A DNA stretch of 64,000 bases, from positions 21,456 through 85,455 of the forward strand of contig CAISEB010000009.1 in assembly GCA_903884235.1 (NCBI GenBank), in the 5' to 3' direction. Under the pieces are notes generated by a model, which saw only the letters and a program-made list of their open reading frames with translations, searched no databases and was not told the origin of the DNA. Shown piece after piece: positions 8,922 through 23,583 of the stretch. Made by a program: the position numbers and the translations under genes. Every line of letters starts with the position of its first letter. The first letter of the stretch is position 1. The DNA comes from an uncultured Pseudomonadota bacterium (GTDB taxonomy: Bacteria; Pseudomonadota; Gammaproteobacteria; Steroidobacterales; Steroidobacteraceae).

Positions 8922-10340
8922 TCAGCCGGGATCGCCCGACGGGCGGGCCTTCGCGATGCGCCGGGCGCGTTCCTCGGGAGTCGCCTTGGCGGGCCGGGTC
9001 CAACCCTCGAGCGACTGCTGGCGGCTGCGTTCGACGGTCAGCGTGCCGGCGGGCGCCGCCTTCGTGATCGTCGAGCCGGCGCCGATGGTCGCGCCGGCAC
9101 CGACGGTCACCGGCGCGACGAGCATGGAGCCCGAGCCGATGAACGCGCCGTCGCCGATCGTCGTCGGCCACTTGTTGATGCCATCGTAGTTGCAGGTGAT
9201 CGTGCCGGCGCCGACGTTGACCCGGCTGCCGATCTGGGCGTCGCCCAGATATGTCAGGTGGTTGGCCTTGCTGCCGGCGCCGAGCGTCGCGTTCTTGAGC
9301 TCCACGAAGTTGCCGACGTGGGCGCCGACCTCGAGCCGCGCGCCTGGACGCAGACGGGCGAACGGTCCGACGGAGCAGTCCTCGCCGATCGTCGCGCCGT
9401 CGAGCACGCAGTATGGATGCAGCACGGTACCGGCGCCGACGGTCGAGTCCTTCAGCACGCAACCGGGGCCGACCACGACCCGGTCGCCGAGCACGACCCG
9501 GCCCTCGAGCACCACGTTGACGTCGAGCCGCACGTCGCGACCGCACTCGAGCTCGCCGCGCACGTCGATTCGCTCCGGATCCGCGAGCGTGACGCCGTCC
9601 TCGAGCAGCGCGCTCGCGCGACGGCGGCGGTACTCGGACTCGAGGGTGGCGAGCTGGCGGCGGTCGTTGACGCCGAGCACCTCGTTCGCCGACGGTGCTG
9701 GGACGGCCTCGACCTTCACGCCTTCCTTGGCCGCGAGGGTCACGACGTCGGTGAGGTAGTACTCGCCCTGCGAGTTGTCGTTCGACAACCGACCGAGCCA
9801 GCGGCGCAGCGCCGCGGCGGGCGCTGCCATGACCCCGGTGTTCGCCTCGCGGATCGACTGTTCCTTCCGGTTGGCGTCCTTCTGCTCGACGATCCGGTAG
9901 ACGTTGCCGGCGTTGTCGCGCAGCACGCGCCCGTACCCCGTTGGGTCCTCGAGCACGACCGACAGCAAGGCGAGCGAGTCCGGCGCGGCGCGCGCCAGGA
10001 GGTCGGCGAGCGTGGCGTGGCTGAGCAGCGGCACGTCGCCGTAGAGCACGAGCACGCGGTGATCGTCCGGGATTGCCGGCATCGCCTGCATCAGCGCATG
10101 GCCGGTGCCGAGCTGTTCGGCCTGCAGCGCCCAGCCGAGGTTCGGGTCCGGGAACGTCGCGCGCACCTGCTCGGCGCCATGCCCGTAGACGACGTGGATG
10201 GCGGCAGGCGACAGGCAGCGCGCGGCCTCGAGGACGTGACCGAGCAGCGGCCGACGGGCGAGGGGCTGCAGGACCTTCGGGAGGTCGCTCTTCATCCGCT
10301 TGCCCTGGCCTGCGGCCAGGATCACGACGCTGAGGGGCAT
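8922..10340 (-). CDS. glmU: Bifunctional UDP-N-acetylglucosamine diphosphorylase / glucosamine-1-phosphate N-acetyltransferase
   Basis: GlmU acetylates glucosamine 1-phosphate and then couples it to UTP, making UDP-GlcNAc. The 472-residue protein begins [16 protein letters not shown], carrying the nucleotidyltransferase loop (GxGxRM followed by SDLPKVL). The C-terminal part is a left-handed beta helix of hexapeptide repeats (for example [16 protein letters not shown]) with the acetyltransferase signature [24 protein letters not shown]. It ends with a 20-30 residue charged tail ([18 protein letters not shown]). The ATG at 10340 is chosen because upstream codons in the same frame have no GlmU similarity. 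It is the first gene of the glmU-glmS unit and diverges from exaC. Confidence 0.97.
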   Translation of the reverse strand: MPLSVVILAAGQGKRMKSDLPKVLQPLARRPLLGHVLEAARCLSPAAIHVVYGHGAEQVRATFPDPNLGWALQAEQLGTGHALMQAMPAIPDDHRVLVLYGDVPLLSHATLADLLARAAPDSLALLSVVLEDPTGYGRVLRDNAGNVYRIVEQKDANRKEQSIREANTGVMAAPAAALRRWLGRLSNDNSQGEYYLTDVVTLAAKEGVKVEAVPAPSANEVLGVNDRRQLATLESEYRRRRASALLEDGVTLADPERIDVRGELECGRDVRLDVNVVLEGRVVLGDRVVVGPGCVLKDSTVGAGTVLHPYCVLDGATIGEDCSVGPFARLRPGARLEVGAHVGNFVELKNATLGAGSKANHLTYLGDAQIGSRVNVGAGTITCNYDGINKWPTTIGDGAFIGSGSMLVAPVTVGAGATIGAGSTITKAAPAGTLTVERSRQQSLEGWTRPAKATPEERARRIAKARPSGDPG

Positions 10341-10486
10341 GGCGCATTCCGATCCGAGAAGGACCATTGTCGCACGCGCCTGCCGGCCCCGCCGTGACGG
10401 CGCCCGCAGCCGTGTCGCGGGGTTCGCCTGTGTGCCGGCCGGGCGGCCCGCGGTCGGGGCGCAGGCGGTGCTCCGCCAGGCCGGCA

Positions 10487-10517
10487 GCCGGTGATGCTGC
10501 ACCGCAGCATCACCGGC
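10487..10517. repeat. Perfect 14-bp inverted repeat in the glmU/exaC divergent intergenic region
   Basis: GCCGGTGATGCTGC, the loop ACC, and the exact reverse complement form a very stable hairpin or palindrome. It sits in the 320-bp non-coding space (10341-10660) between divergent glmU and exaC, 143 bp from the exaC start and 146 bp from the glmU start. No gene ends here, so an ordinary terminator role is unlikely, and no T-run follows. An operator, an RNA leader structure or a REP-like element are the alternatives. I see no other clear feature in this intergenic space. Confidence 0.55.
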
Positions 10518-10660
10518 GCTGGGTTGCTTCGCGATTCCCTTATTAGAGGTGGGCCGCCCGCGTGACACGATCCGGCGTGTCCCAGAACCCGCGGTCGCCC
10601 CGACGGCGCACCAGACGTGCGCCGCGCGGCCGCCTTCGCAACGACCATCCGAGGATCGTC

Positions 10661-12181
<1,521 letters not shown>

Positions 12182-12191
12182 TCCGGCTAGA

Positions 12192-12611
12192 ATGCAGCCT
12201 CGTCCGCCGCCGGCGGGCGAGGCTGCAGCGGGAGTCACCGAGTTGGTCGATCGGGTCGTCGCGACGCCTGCCACGCTGGAACTGATCGCGCTGCTGCGCA
12301 GCCGGCACGGCGACCTGATGTTCCACCAGTCCGGCGGCTGCTGCGACAACAGCGCCGCGAACTGCTACCTGCCCGGCGAAATCACGCCGGGCGCCGGCGA
12401 CGAGCTGCTCGGCGAGATCGGCGGCTGCCCCTTCTACATCAGCAAGGCCCAGTACGAGTACTGGAAGCACACCCAGCTGATCATCGACGTGATCGACGGC
12501 CACGGCGGGACCTTCTCCCTCGAGGGTCCCGAGGGCAAGGCGTTCCACACGCGCTCGCGCGTGTTCACCGACGCCGAATGGGGGGAGCTGTCCGCCCAAC
12601 TCGGGCTCTAG
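12192..12611 (+). CDS. DUF779 domain-containing protein, partner of the ExaC-type dehydrogenase
   Basis: The 139-residue protein matches DUF779 through HGDLMFHQSGGCCDNS, LLGEIGGCPFYISKAQYEYWKHTQLIIDV and FSLEGPEGKAFHTRSRVFTDAEW. This family is commonly encoded beside AcoD/ExaC-type aldehyde dehydrogenases, and its biochemical role is not established. The paired cysteines of GGCC and nearby histidines could bind metal, which is inference. The ATG at 12192 gives an N-terminal extension of about 15 residues without a clear ribosome site, so the real start may be slightly downstream or depend on coupling with exaC, whose stop is 10 bp away. Confidence 0.85.
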   Translation: MQPRPPPAGEAAAGVTELVDRVVATPATLELIALLRSRHGDLMFHQSGGCCDNSAANCYLPGEITPGAGDELLGEIGGCPFYISKAQYEYWKHTQLIIDVIDGHGGTFSLEGPEGKAFHTRSRVFTDAEWGELSAQLGL

Positions 12612-12775
12612 GCCGACGGCTGTCGCACAGGGCGGCGTTTGGCGCATTGACCGCCCGGTCGCATTGGCGCACCGCCATGCAGGCGAGGTCGTCCGCCGCG
12701 ACGTTCGGGCCGAATGCCCGTGCGACGATGGCCTCGACCCGAGCCCGTACAGTCCCGGTCATCCACTCGACGCGG

Positions 12776-12807
12776 CATGGGCGCCGGTTCGCCGGGCGGT
12801 GCCCATG
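12776..12807. terminator. Candidate bidirectional hairpin between convergent genes
   Basis: CATGGGC pairs with GCCCATG, with further G/C pairing inside (GCCGG with CCGGGC). The hairpin sits in the 330-base non-coding gap (12612-12941) between the convergent DUF779 and Sel1 genes. There is no strong T-run, so termination is only suggested by the position. Nothing else supportable was seen in this gap. Confidence 0.35.
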
Positions 12808-12941
12808 GATCGCCCTCAGGACAGTGAGCGCTCTTTGTCATAGCCCATGCGCATCAGGCGGCTGCACTCAGTGCCGCGCGGCTCGTCCATCGCTCTCTGC
12901 ACCGACCTGGCCACCCGCCGTCCCGCAACCTCCGTCGGGGA

Positions 12942-13817
12942 TCACCGGCAGGACGAATCGAAGTACCGCACCGGCACGTGTCCGTGCGCGCAGATCCAGG
13001 CCAGCTGGCCGGCGCGCAGCATCGGGATCCAGCCGACTTCCTCGCCGTCGTACGGCCCGCCACGCAGCGTGACCTGGACCATCGCGCCGGTGCCGAGCGA
13101 GACGCGCGAGGTTGCGCCGTCGATCGGATCGAAGCGCGCGTCGCGGGCGACCGCGTCCGCCGTGGGCAGCTGGTGGTGCGCGTGGATGTACTCGTCGGTG
13201 GCGGCGCGCAGCGGCGCGGCGGCGGCGAGCCCGCCGGTCACCTGGCGCTGGATCTCTTCGTCGCTCAGGTGGGTCGGCGCGCGCGGCCGCGACGGCGCGT
13301 CGAGGCGGGCGGCGCGCTCGGGATCCTCGCTCGCGGCGAGCTGCTGCGCGTTCATGTCGTGTTCCATGGCCGCGAGGCTCTCGTCGATCGTGCGCTTCAG
13401 CGAGCCGTCGTCGAGACTGCGCGCGCGCAGCATCCACATGCGCGCCAGCGCCATGCGCGGGCGACCGTGCGACGGGTTGGCGTAGAGCATGGCGAGGTTG
13501 TTCGCGGCGATGGCGCTGCCCGCCTGCGTCGCGCGCTCGTACCAGCGCATCGCCTCGGCCTCGTCGACCGCGGTGCCGAGGCCCGTCTGGTACGCGAAGC
13601 CGAGGTTGAACGCGGCCGCGGCGCTGCCGAGGTCGGCCGCACGCCGGAACCAGGCCAGCGACTGCGGTCGGGCATCGGCGCCGAAGGTGCCGCCGGCGTA
13701 CAGCGCGCCGAGGTTGTTGTAGGCGTGCGAGACCAGGAACCGGTGCGACGTGGGATGCAGCCACAGGCCGGCTGCGAGCGCGGCGACGAACGCGGCGACG
13801 ATGAGCGAGCGGGACAT
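12942..13817 (-). CDS. Sel1-repeat protein with C-terminal type IV pilin-like domain
   Basis: The 291-residue protein begins with a membrane or signal segment (residues 5-20). Sel1/TPR-like repeats follow (about 33-115, with NNLGALYAGG, AWFRRAADLGSAAAAFNLGFAY and RWYERATQAGSAIAANNLAMLY), then a charged linker. The last 100 residues resemble the globular part of type IV pilins: QVTGGLAAAAPLRAATDEYIHAHHQLPTA, a central beta region, then QLAWIC and RYFDSSCR. Cys276 and Cys290 are placed like the pilin D-loop disulfide. A GGGAGGATCC precedes the ATG at 13817. It probably acts in the periplasm, anchored to the inner membrane, perhaps as a protein-interaction module. No partner is encoded nearby, and the function is unknown. 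Confidence 0.75.
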   Translation of the reverse strand: MSRSLIVAAFVAALAAGLWLHPTSHRFLVSHAYNNLGALYAGGTFGADARPQSLAWFRRAADLGSAAAAFNLGFAYQTGLGTAVDEAEAMRWYERATQAGSAIAANNLAMLYANPSHGRPRMALARMWMLRARSLDDGSLKRTIDESLAAMEHDMNAQQLAASEDPERAARLDAPSRPRAPTHLSDEEIQRQVTGGLAAAAPLRAATDEYIHAHHQLPTADAVARDARFDPIDGATSRVSLGTGAMVQVTLRGGPYDGEEVGWIPMLRAGQLAWICAHGHVPVRYFDSSCR

Positions 13818-13866
13818 TGGATCCTCCCTGGACGATGCGGCGGGCGACCCTGCCCTGCACCCGATC

Positions 13867-14373
13867 TTAGCCGGGGCCGCCCCCGGATCGCACGCGCGCG
13901 AGCAGCCAGGCGACGATCCGGTCGGGATCGCCGAGCGCCAGCACCGGCCGGTCGCAGGTCGGCAGCGGGACGTCGCTCGCGACGACGACGATGGACGGAT
14001 CCCCGGGCCAGCGCGGCGGCTCGCCGAGCCCGGGCCGGTGCACTTCCAGCTTCTCGAGGCCGTCGCGGCGGAAGCCCTCGACGAGCACGAGGTCGACCGG
14101 CGCGAGCCGGGCCAGCAGGTCCGCGAGCGTGGGCTCGGCCCCGCCGTTCTCATGCAGCAGCGCCCAGCGACCCGGGGACGCGACCAGGACCTCGCTGGCG
14201 CCCGCCTCGCGGTGGCGATGGCTGTCCTTGCCCGGGCGGTCCATGTCGAAGCCGTGGTGGGCGTGCTTGATCGTGGCGACCGTGATGCCGAGGGCCCGCA
14301 GGCGCGGCAGCAGGGCCACGATCAACGTCGTCTTGCCGCTGCCGGATGCCCCGGTCACGCCGAATACCTGCAT
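13867..14373 (-). CDS. mobB: Molybdopterin-guanine dinucleotide biosynthesis protein B
   Basis: MobB is a GTP-binding accessory protein that helps MobA attach GMP to molybdopterin. The 168-residue protein opens with MQVFGVTGASGSGKTTL, a Walker A loop, followed by the family-typical VATIKHAHHGFDMDRPGKDSHRHREAGA and, later, LVLVEGFRRDGLEKLEVHRPG. The ATG at 14373 gives the standard length. The gene lies 127 bp after atpC and 49 bp before the Sel1/pilin-like gene, all on one strand. No other molybdenum-cofactor gene is in the window, so the enzymes it supports are encoded elsewhere. Confidence 0.93.
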   Translation of the reverse strand: MQVFGVTGASGSGKTTLIVALLPRLRALGITVATIKHAHHGFDMDRPGKDSHRHREAGASEVLVASPGRWALLHENGGAEPTLADLLARLAPVDLVLVEGFRRDGLEKLEVHRPGLGEPPRWPGDPSIVVVASDVPLPTCDRPVLALGDPDRIVAWLLARVRSGGGPG

Positions 14374-14500
14374 CGCGCCTCCGCCTGCCCGGCGCGCACG
14401 CGCGGGTCCGGCGCATTGTAGTGCGCCCGCCGGGGTCGGCGGGTGGGGATCGGGGGAATCGGGTCGGACGGCGGCGCGCCCCGACGGGCGCGCGGTCCGG

Positions 14501-14923
14501 TTACTGGCGCAGCTTGCGGATGCGCTCGAGCATCTTGATCTGCGCGACGGCGCGCAGCAGCTCGGCCTGCGCCTCGGCGAGCGTGATCTCGTCGGTGCGG
14601 TCGCGGATCGCTTCCTCGGCCTTCTGCTTGGCGGCGAGCGCGGCGGCCTCGTCGAGGTCCTTGGCGCGCAGCGCCGTGTCGGCGAGCACCGTGACGCGCT
14701 GCGGCTGGATCTCGAGCGCACCGCCACCGACGTAGAAGCCGTGCTCGACGCCGTCCGGCGTCTGCACGCGCACTTCGCCCGCCTTCAGCGAGGTCAGCAG
14801 CGGCGCGTGGCGGGGCGCGATGCCGAGCTCGCCCTGCGCGGCCGGCACGAACACCATCGCCGCGACGCCCGAGTAGATCTCGCCTTCGGCGCTGACGATG
14901 TCGACGTTGATAGTGTGGGCCAT
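14501..14923 (-). CDS. atpC: F1Fo ATP synthase subunit epsilon
   Basis: Epsilon is the central-stalk subunit that couples rotation to the catalytic head and can inhibit ATP hydrolysis. The 140-residue translation has the N-terminal beta-sandwich (VDIVSAEGEIYSG, GELGIAPRHAPLLTSLKAGEVRV, FYVGGGALEIQPQRVTVLAD) and a two-helix C-terminal part (LDEAAALAAKQKAEEAIRD to IKMLERIRKLRQ). It is the last gene of the atp operon, 10 bp after atpD. No strong terminator follows directly, and mobB begins 127 bp further on. Confidence 0.97.
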   Translation of the reverse strand: MAHTINVDIVSAEGEIYSGVAAMVFVPAAQGELGIAPRHAPLLTSLKAGEVRVQTPDGVEHGFYVGGGALEIQPQRVTVLADTALRAKDLDEAAALAAKQKAEEAIRDRTDEITLAEAQAELLRAVAQIKMLERIRKLRQ

Positions 14924-14933
14924 GGTCTAGTCC

Positions 14934-17254
<2,321 letters not shown>

Positions 17255-17263
17255 GGTCTGCTC

Positions 17264-18805
<1,542 letters not shown>

Positions 18806-18848
18806 GCTGCTTTCCTTAACCTGATTCTGTGCGGCCGCGGCCCGTGGC

Positions 18849-19397
18849 CTACGGCTGGGACATCTGCTGCTCGAGACGCGCCAGGCGTCCCGTGAGCGAT
18901 CCGTCGATGACGAGGTCGCCGGCCTTCACGATCGCGCCGCCGAGGAGACCCGCGTCGACGTGCTCGTGCAGCCGGACCGCGCGACCGAGGCGCTTGCCGA
19001 GCGCGCCGGCGAGCTTCTCGCGCTGCGGGCCGGTGAGCGCCATCGCCGTCGTGACCTCGACGTCGACCGTGTTCTCGAGCTCGGCACGCAATGCCTCGAA
19101 CTGCGCCGCGATTTCGGCCAGGAGGCCGAGGCGGTGGTTCTCGGCGAGCAGCGCGAGGAAGTTGCGGCCGTTCGCGTCGACCGCCGCACCGGAGGCCGTG
19201 GCGACACCCGCGATCAGCTCGACGAGCTCATTGCCGGTCACCTTCGGGCTGCCGAACAGCGCCACGGCGGCGGGCTCCGAGGCGACCGCGGCGCCGCTCG
19301 CGAGCAGCTGCGACCACGCGCCGAGCGCATGGTGCTCTGCGGCGTGGCGGAACGCGGCGCGGGCGTAGGGTCGGGCGACGGTGGCGATCTCGGCCAT
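18849..19397 (-). CDS. atpH: F1Fo ATP synthase subunit delta
   Basis: Delta links the top of F1 to the peripheral stalk formed by the b subunits. The 182-residue protein shows the typical N-terminal helices ([27 protein letters not shown]), the central [37 protein letters not shown] motif and the C-terminal [30 protein letters not shown]. It lies 11 bp after atpF. Confidence 0.96.
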   Translation of the reverse strand: MAEIATVARPYARAAFRHAAEHHALGAWSQLLASGAAVASEPAAVALFGSPKVTGNELVELIAGVATASGAAVDANGRNFLALLAENHRLGLLAEIAAQFEALRAELENTVDVEVTTAMALTGPQREKLAGALGKRLGRAVRLHEHVDAGLLGGAIVKAGDLVIDGSLTGRLARLEQQMSQP

Positions 19398-19408
19398 GGC
19401 GGCTCCGG

Positions 19409-19891
19409 TCAGCGGGCGACGACGATGCGGTCGGCGAGTTCGTCGAGCAGCGCCGCGTGGGCACTCGCGTCGACTTCGCGCTTCAGGACCTGGGTCGCCC
19501 CGGCGACGGCGAGCTTGGCGACTTCGGCGCGCAGCTCGCCGCGCACACGCGCGGTTTCGGTCGCCACCTCGCCACGGGCGGCGGCGATCAGCCGCTCACC
19601 CTCGGCGCTGGCCGTGCCCTTGGCCTCCTCGACCATCTCGTTGGCGCGGCGGCCGGCCTGGTCGACGACCTGGGCGGCCTTGCCGTGCGCCTCGCGGACG
19701 ATCGCGAGCGCCTGGCTCTTGGCATCCTCGAGGTCCTTCTGGCCACGATCGGCGGCGGCGAGGCCGTCGGCGATCTTCTTCTGACGTGCGTCGATCGCGC
19801 TGGTCAGCGGCGGCCAGATGACCTTCCAGCTGAACCAGATCAGGATCAGGAAGGCTATTGCCTGTCCGATCAGGGTCGCGTTGATCTGCAT
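19409..19891 (-). CDS. atpF: F1Fo ATP synthase subunit b
   Basis: Subunit b forms the peripheral stalk as a dimer anchored in the membrane. The 160-residue protein has one N-terminal transmembrane helix ([29 protein letters not shown]) and then a long, alanine- and charge-rich helical coil (about residues 30-155) as expected. Only one b-type subunit gene is present, as in most non-photosynthetic proteobacteria. It lies 42 bp after atpE. Confidence 0.96.
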   Translation of the reverse strand: MQINATLIGQAIAFLILIWFSWKVIWPPLTSAIDARQKKIADGLAAADRGQKDLEDAKSQALAIVREAHGKAAQVVDQAGRRANEMVEEAKGTASAEGERLIAAARGEVATETARVRGELRAEVAKLAVAGATQVLKREVDASAHAALLDELADRIVVAR

Positions 19892-19933
19892 GACGGTACT
19901 CGCGGTCCGAACAGGGGCCGGTCGGGCGTTTTC

Positions 19934-21155
<1,222 letters not shown>

Positions 21156-21174
21156 CTATCCCGGCCCGGCCCCC

Positions 21175-21579
21175 TTACCAGCGCGAGGCCGGCCCGTGGG
21201 GCGTGAACCAGTAGGCGAGGTAAGTCGCCATGTACCCCGCGAGCACCGCCAGTGGCGTCGCCCCTCGGGACCGAAACACCAGGGCCAGCAGCGCCACGGT
21301 GAGCAGCACCTTCAGCACCTGGCCGAGGTAGAAGCCGAACGCGACCCTCGCCGCCGGCGTGCCCTCCCGATGCCGGAAGAGCGCGAGGACGAAGAACAGC
21401 GTCGCCACCACACCCACGCCACCGCCGAGCAGCACCGAGCGCCCGGCCTCGAATCCGAACCCGAGCCCGGTGGCGAGCGCGAGCGCGAGCGCCACCAGCG
21501 CCTGGCGACGAACCACCCCGAGGGCCGCCCGCCTCTCGGCGGCGACCGGCGTCAGCAGGCGGGGGCTGGGATCGTTCAC
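21175..21579 (-). CDS. atpI: ATP synthase subunit I (assembly factor)
   Basis: AtpI is a small inner-membrane protein that assists c-ring assembly and is dispensable in many bacteria. The 134-residue sequence has four hydrophobic segments (about residues 27-43, 49-68, 79-101 and 108-125) with the family-like RVAFGFYLGQVLKVLLTVALLALVF and the C-terminal AYWFTPHGPASRW. It is the first gene of the atp operon. A terminator-like hairpin and a sigma70-type promoter lie in the 234 bp upstream. Confidence 0.88.
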   Translation of the reverse strand: MNDPSPRLLTPVAAERRAALGVVRRQALVALALALATGLGFGFEAGRSVLLGGGVGVVATLFFVLALFRHREGTPAARVAFGFYLGQVLKVLLTVALLALVFRSRGATPLAVLAGYMATYLAYWFTPHGPASRW

Positions 21580-21614
21580 CAGGTTCGCTCACCACCACCG
21601 GACGCCGGGACCAC

Positions 21615-21650
21615 AAAAAAGCCACGTCCGGGTCCCCCCGATGGCGTGGC
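21615..21650 (-). terminator. Terminator-like hairpin with U-run in the atp operon leader
   Basis: On the minus strand GCCACG pairs with CGTGGC around an inner CGGG/CCCG pairing, and is followed immediately by six Ts. This is the shape of an intrinsic terminator. It lies downstream of the atp promoter and 35 bp before the atpI start codon, so it would act as an attenuator of the ATP synthase operon rather than as a terminator of parB. Confidence 0.6.
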
Positions 21651-21702
21651 CCACTCGCGCACGTGCGGCGCCCGACAGCCGGACCGGCTGCGAAGCGCGC
21701 GC

Positions 21703-21731
21703 ATTATAGGCATCTTTTTGCAGTGCTTCAA
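21703..21731 (-). promoter_or_regulatory. Sigma70-type promoter of the atp operon
   Basis: On the minus strand a -35 box TTGAAG and a consensus -10 box TATAAT are separated by exactly 17 bases. Transcription would start near 21696, giving a leader of about 115 bases before atpI. The next upstream gene, parB, ends at 21814. Confidence 0.8.
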
Positions 21732-21813
21732 GAAAGGCGCGGGTCCGCACTTACCACCACGCGCACTCGGCCGGTTGCGCCAAGTACCTGTTCCTGCTGG
21801 GAATAGACGCGGT

Positions 21814-22740
21814 TCAGTGGATGTGCGCGAGGATCCCGTCGAGTTCTTCGTGGGACGAATAGCTGATCACGAGCTGCCCCCGGCCGCCCGCGCCCTGCTT
21901 GAACGCGACCCGGGCGCCCAGCTTCTCGCTGAGTTCGTTCTCGAGCCGGCGCACGTCCGCGTCCGAACCGCCCTGCCCGGCCCCGCCGGCCGCCGCCCCG
22001 CCGCCGCGGGTCGCGGCCGAGAGCCTGCGCACCAGCGCCTCGGTCTCGCGCACCGACAGCCCCTTCTTGGCCACCTCGGCGGCGAGCTCCACCTGCTGGC
22101 GGCGGTTGGCGAGCCCGAGCAGTGCCCGGGCGTGGCCCATCTCGATCTCGCGATTGGCGACCAGCACCTTGACCTCGTCGGCGAGCTCGAGGAGCCGCAG
22201 CAGGTTCGACACGGTCGCGCGCGAGCGGCCGACCGCCGCCGCCGCGTCCTGGTGGGTCAGCGAGAACTCGTTGACCAGCCGCTCGAGCGCGCGCGCCTCT
22301 TCCAGCGGGTTCAGGTCCTCGCGCTGGATGTTCTCGATCAGCGCCATCGCGACCGCGGCCTCGTCCGGCACGTGGCGGACGACGGCGGGGATCTCGGCGA
22401 GCCCCGCGATCTGGGCGGCGCGCCAGCGGCGCTCGCCGGCGATGATCTCGTAGCGCTGCGAGGCGCCGGGGCCGGCCGTACCGACCGGGCGCACCACGAT
22501 CGGCTGGACGATGCCCTGCGCCTTGATCGACTCGGCGAGCTCCGTCAGCGAATCCGCGCGCATGTCGCTGCGCGGCTGGTACTTGCCGCGCTGCAGCAGG
22601 TCGAGCGGCAGCCGGGTCAGCTCATCGACCGGCGGGCGCGCGGCGGCGACCGCGGCGGCGTTCGCCGTGATCTGGCGCGCGGTCGACTCGCCGAGCAGGG
22701 CGCCGAGTCCGCGCCCGAGGGCCGGCTTCTTCACGCTCAT
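21814..22740 (-). CDS. parB: Chromosome partitioning protein ParB
   Basis: ParB binds parS sites near the origin and works with ParA in chromosome segregation, spreading on DNA as a CTP-dependent clamp. The 308-residue protein has the N-terminal KKPALGRGLGALLGE, LPLDLLQRGKYQPR and IVQPIVVRP, then the ParB CTPase motif GERRWRAAQIAGL, ALIENIQREDLNPLEEARALERL, the helix-turn-helix LTHQDAAAAVGRSRATVSNLLRLLEL and the C-terminal dimerisation part ending LVISYSSHEELDGILAHI. The ATG at 22740 overlaps the parA stop by one base, so the two are translationally coupled. No perfect parS consensus was spotted in the window. Confidence 0.97.
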   Translation of the reverse strand: MSVKKPALGRGLGALLGESTARQITANAAAVAAARPPVDELTRLPLDLLQRGKYQPRSDMRADSLTELAESIKAQGIVQPIVVRPVGTAGPGASQRYEIIAGERRWRAAQIAGLAEIPAVVRHVPDEAAVAMALIENIQREDLNPLEEARALERLVNEFSLTHQDAAAAVGRSRATVSNLLRLLELADEVKVLVANREIEMGHARALLGLANRRQQVELAAEVAKKGLSVRETEALVRRLSAATRGGGAAAGGAGQGGSDADVRRLENELSEKLGARVAFKQGAGGRGQLVISYSSHEELDGILAHIH

Positions 22741-23552
22741 CAATCGCTCTCCGTGTTCTCGGCGAGGGCGGCCCCGGCCGGTTCGTCCTCGCGGCGGATC
22801 ATCTCGCCCGCGAGCGCGAGGTAGGCGAGCGCGCCGCGGGATTCCTTGTCGTGGTACAGCGCCGGCAGGCCGAACGAGGGCGCCTCGGCGAGCCGCACGT
22901 TGCGCGGGATCACCGTGCGGAACACCTTGTCGTCGAAGTGCTCGATCAGCTGCGAGCTGACCTCGTTGGCGAGGTTGTTGCGCGGATCGTGCATCGTGCG
23001 CAGGATCCCCTCGAGCCGGAGCGCCGGGTTGATGCTCTCGCGCACCTGCTCGATCGTCGACAGCAGCGAGGACAGCCCCTCGAGCGCGTAATACTCGCAC
23101 TGCATCGGGATCAGCACCGTGTCGGCCGCGACCAGCGCGTTGACCGTCAGCATGTTGAGCGCCGGCGGGCAGTCGATCAGGATCAGGTCGTAGGGCGCGA
23201 GCTTGAGCGGCGCGAGCGCCTGCTTGAGCTTGATTTCACGGCCCGCGAGCAGGCCGAGCAGCCGCACCTCGGCCGCCGTCAGGTCCTGGTTGCCCGGGAT
23301 CAGGTCGAAGCCGCCCGGCTCCACGCGCACCACGGCCTCCGCCGCCGGGCACTCGCCGAGCAGCACCTCGCACGCCGACCGCGCGACGGTGCGCTTGTCG
23401 ATGCCGCAGCCCATCGTCGCGTTGCCCTGCGGGTCGAGGTCGACGAGCAGCACGCGCCGCTTGGTCGCCGCCAGCGACGCGGTCAGGTTCACGGCAGTGG
23501 TGGTCTTGCCGACGCCCCCCTTCTGGTTGGCGATGGCGATGGTCCGGTTCAT
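22740..23552 (-). CDS. parA: Chromosome partitioning ATPase ParA
   Basis: ParA is a Walker-type ATPase that binds DNA non-specifically and drives segregation of ParB-bound origins. The 270-residue protein starts [23 protein letters not shown], with the deviant Walker A motif at residues 11-18, then [17 protein letters not shown] and [22 protein letters not shown]. It is the chromosomal Soj-like short form without an N-terminal DNA-binding extension. It lies 31 bp after the MBL-fold gene and overlaps parB. Confidence 0.97.
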   Translation of the reverse strand: MNRTIAIANQKGGVGKTTTAVNLTASLAATKRRVLLVDLDPQGNATMGCGIDKRTVARSACEVLLGECPAAEAVVRVEPGGFDLIPGNQDLTAAEVRLLGLLAGREIKLKQALAPLKLAPYDLILIDCPPALNMLTVNALVAADTVLIPMQCEYYALEGLSSLLSTIEQVRESINPALRLEGILRTMHDPRNNLANEVSSQLIEHFDDKVFRTVIPRNVRLAEAPSFGLPALYHDKESRGALAYLALAGEMIRREDEPAGAALAENTESD

Positions 23553-23583
23553 AGGTCGGCCAGAATAACACCGCGCCCCGCGC

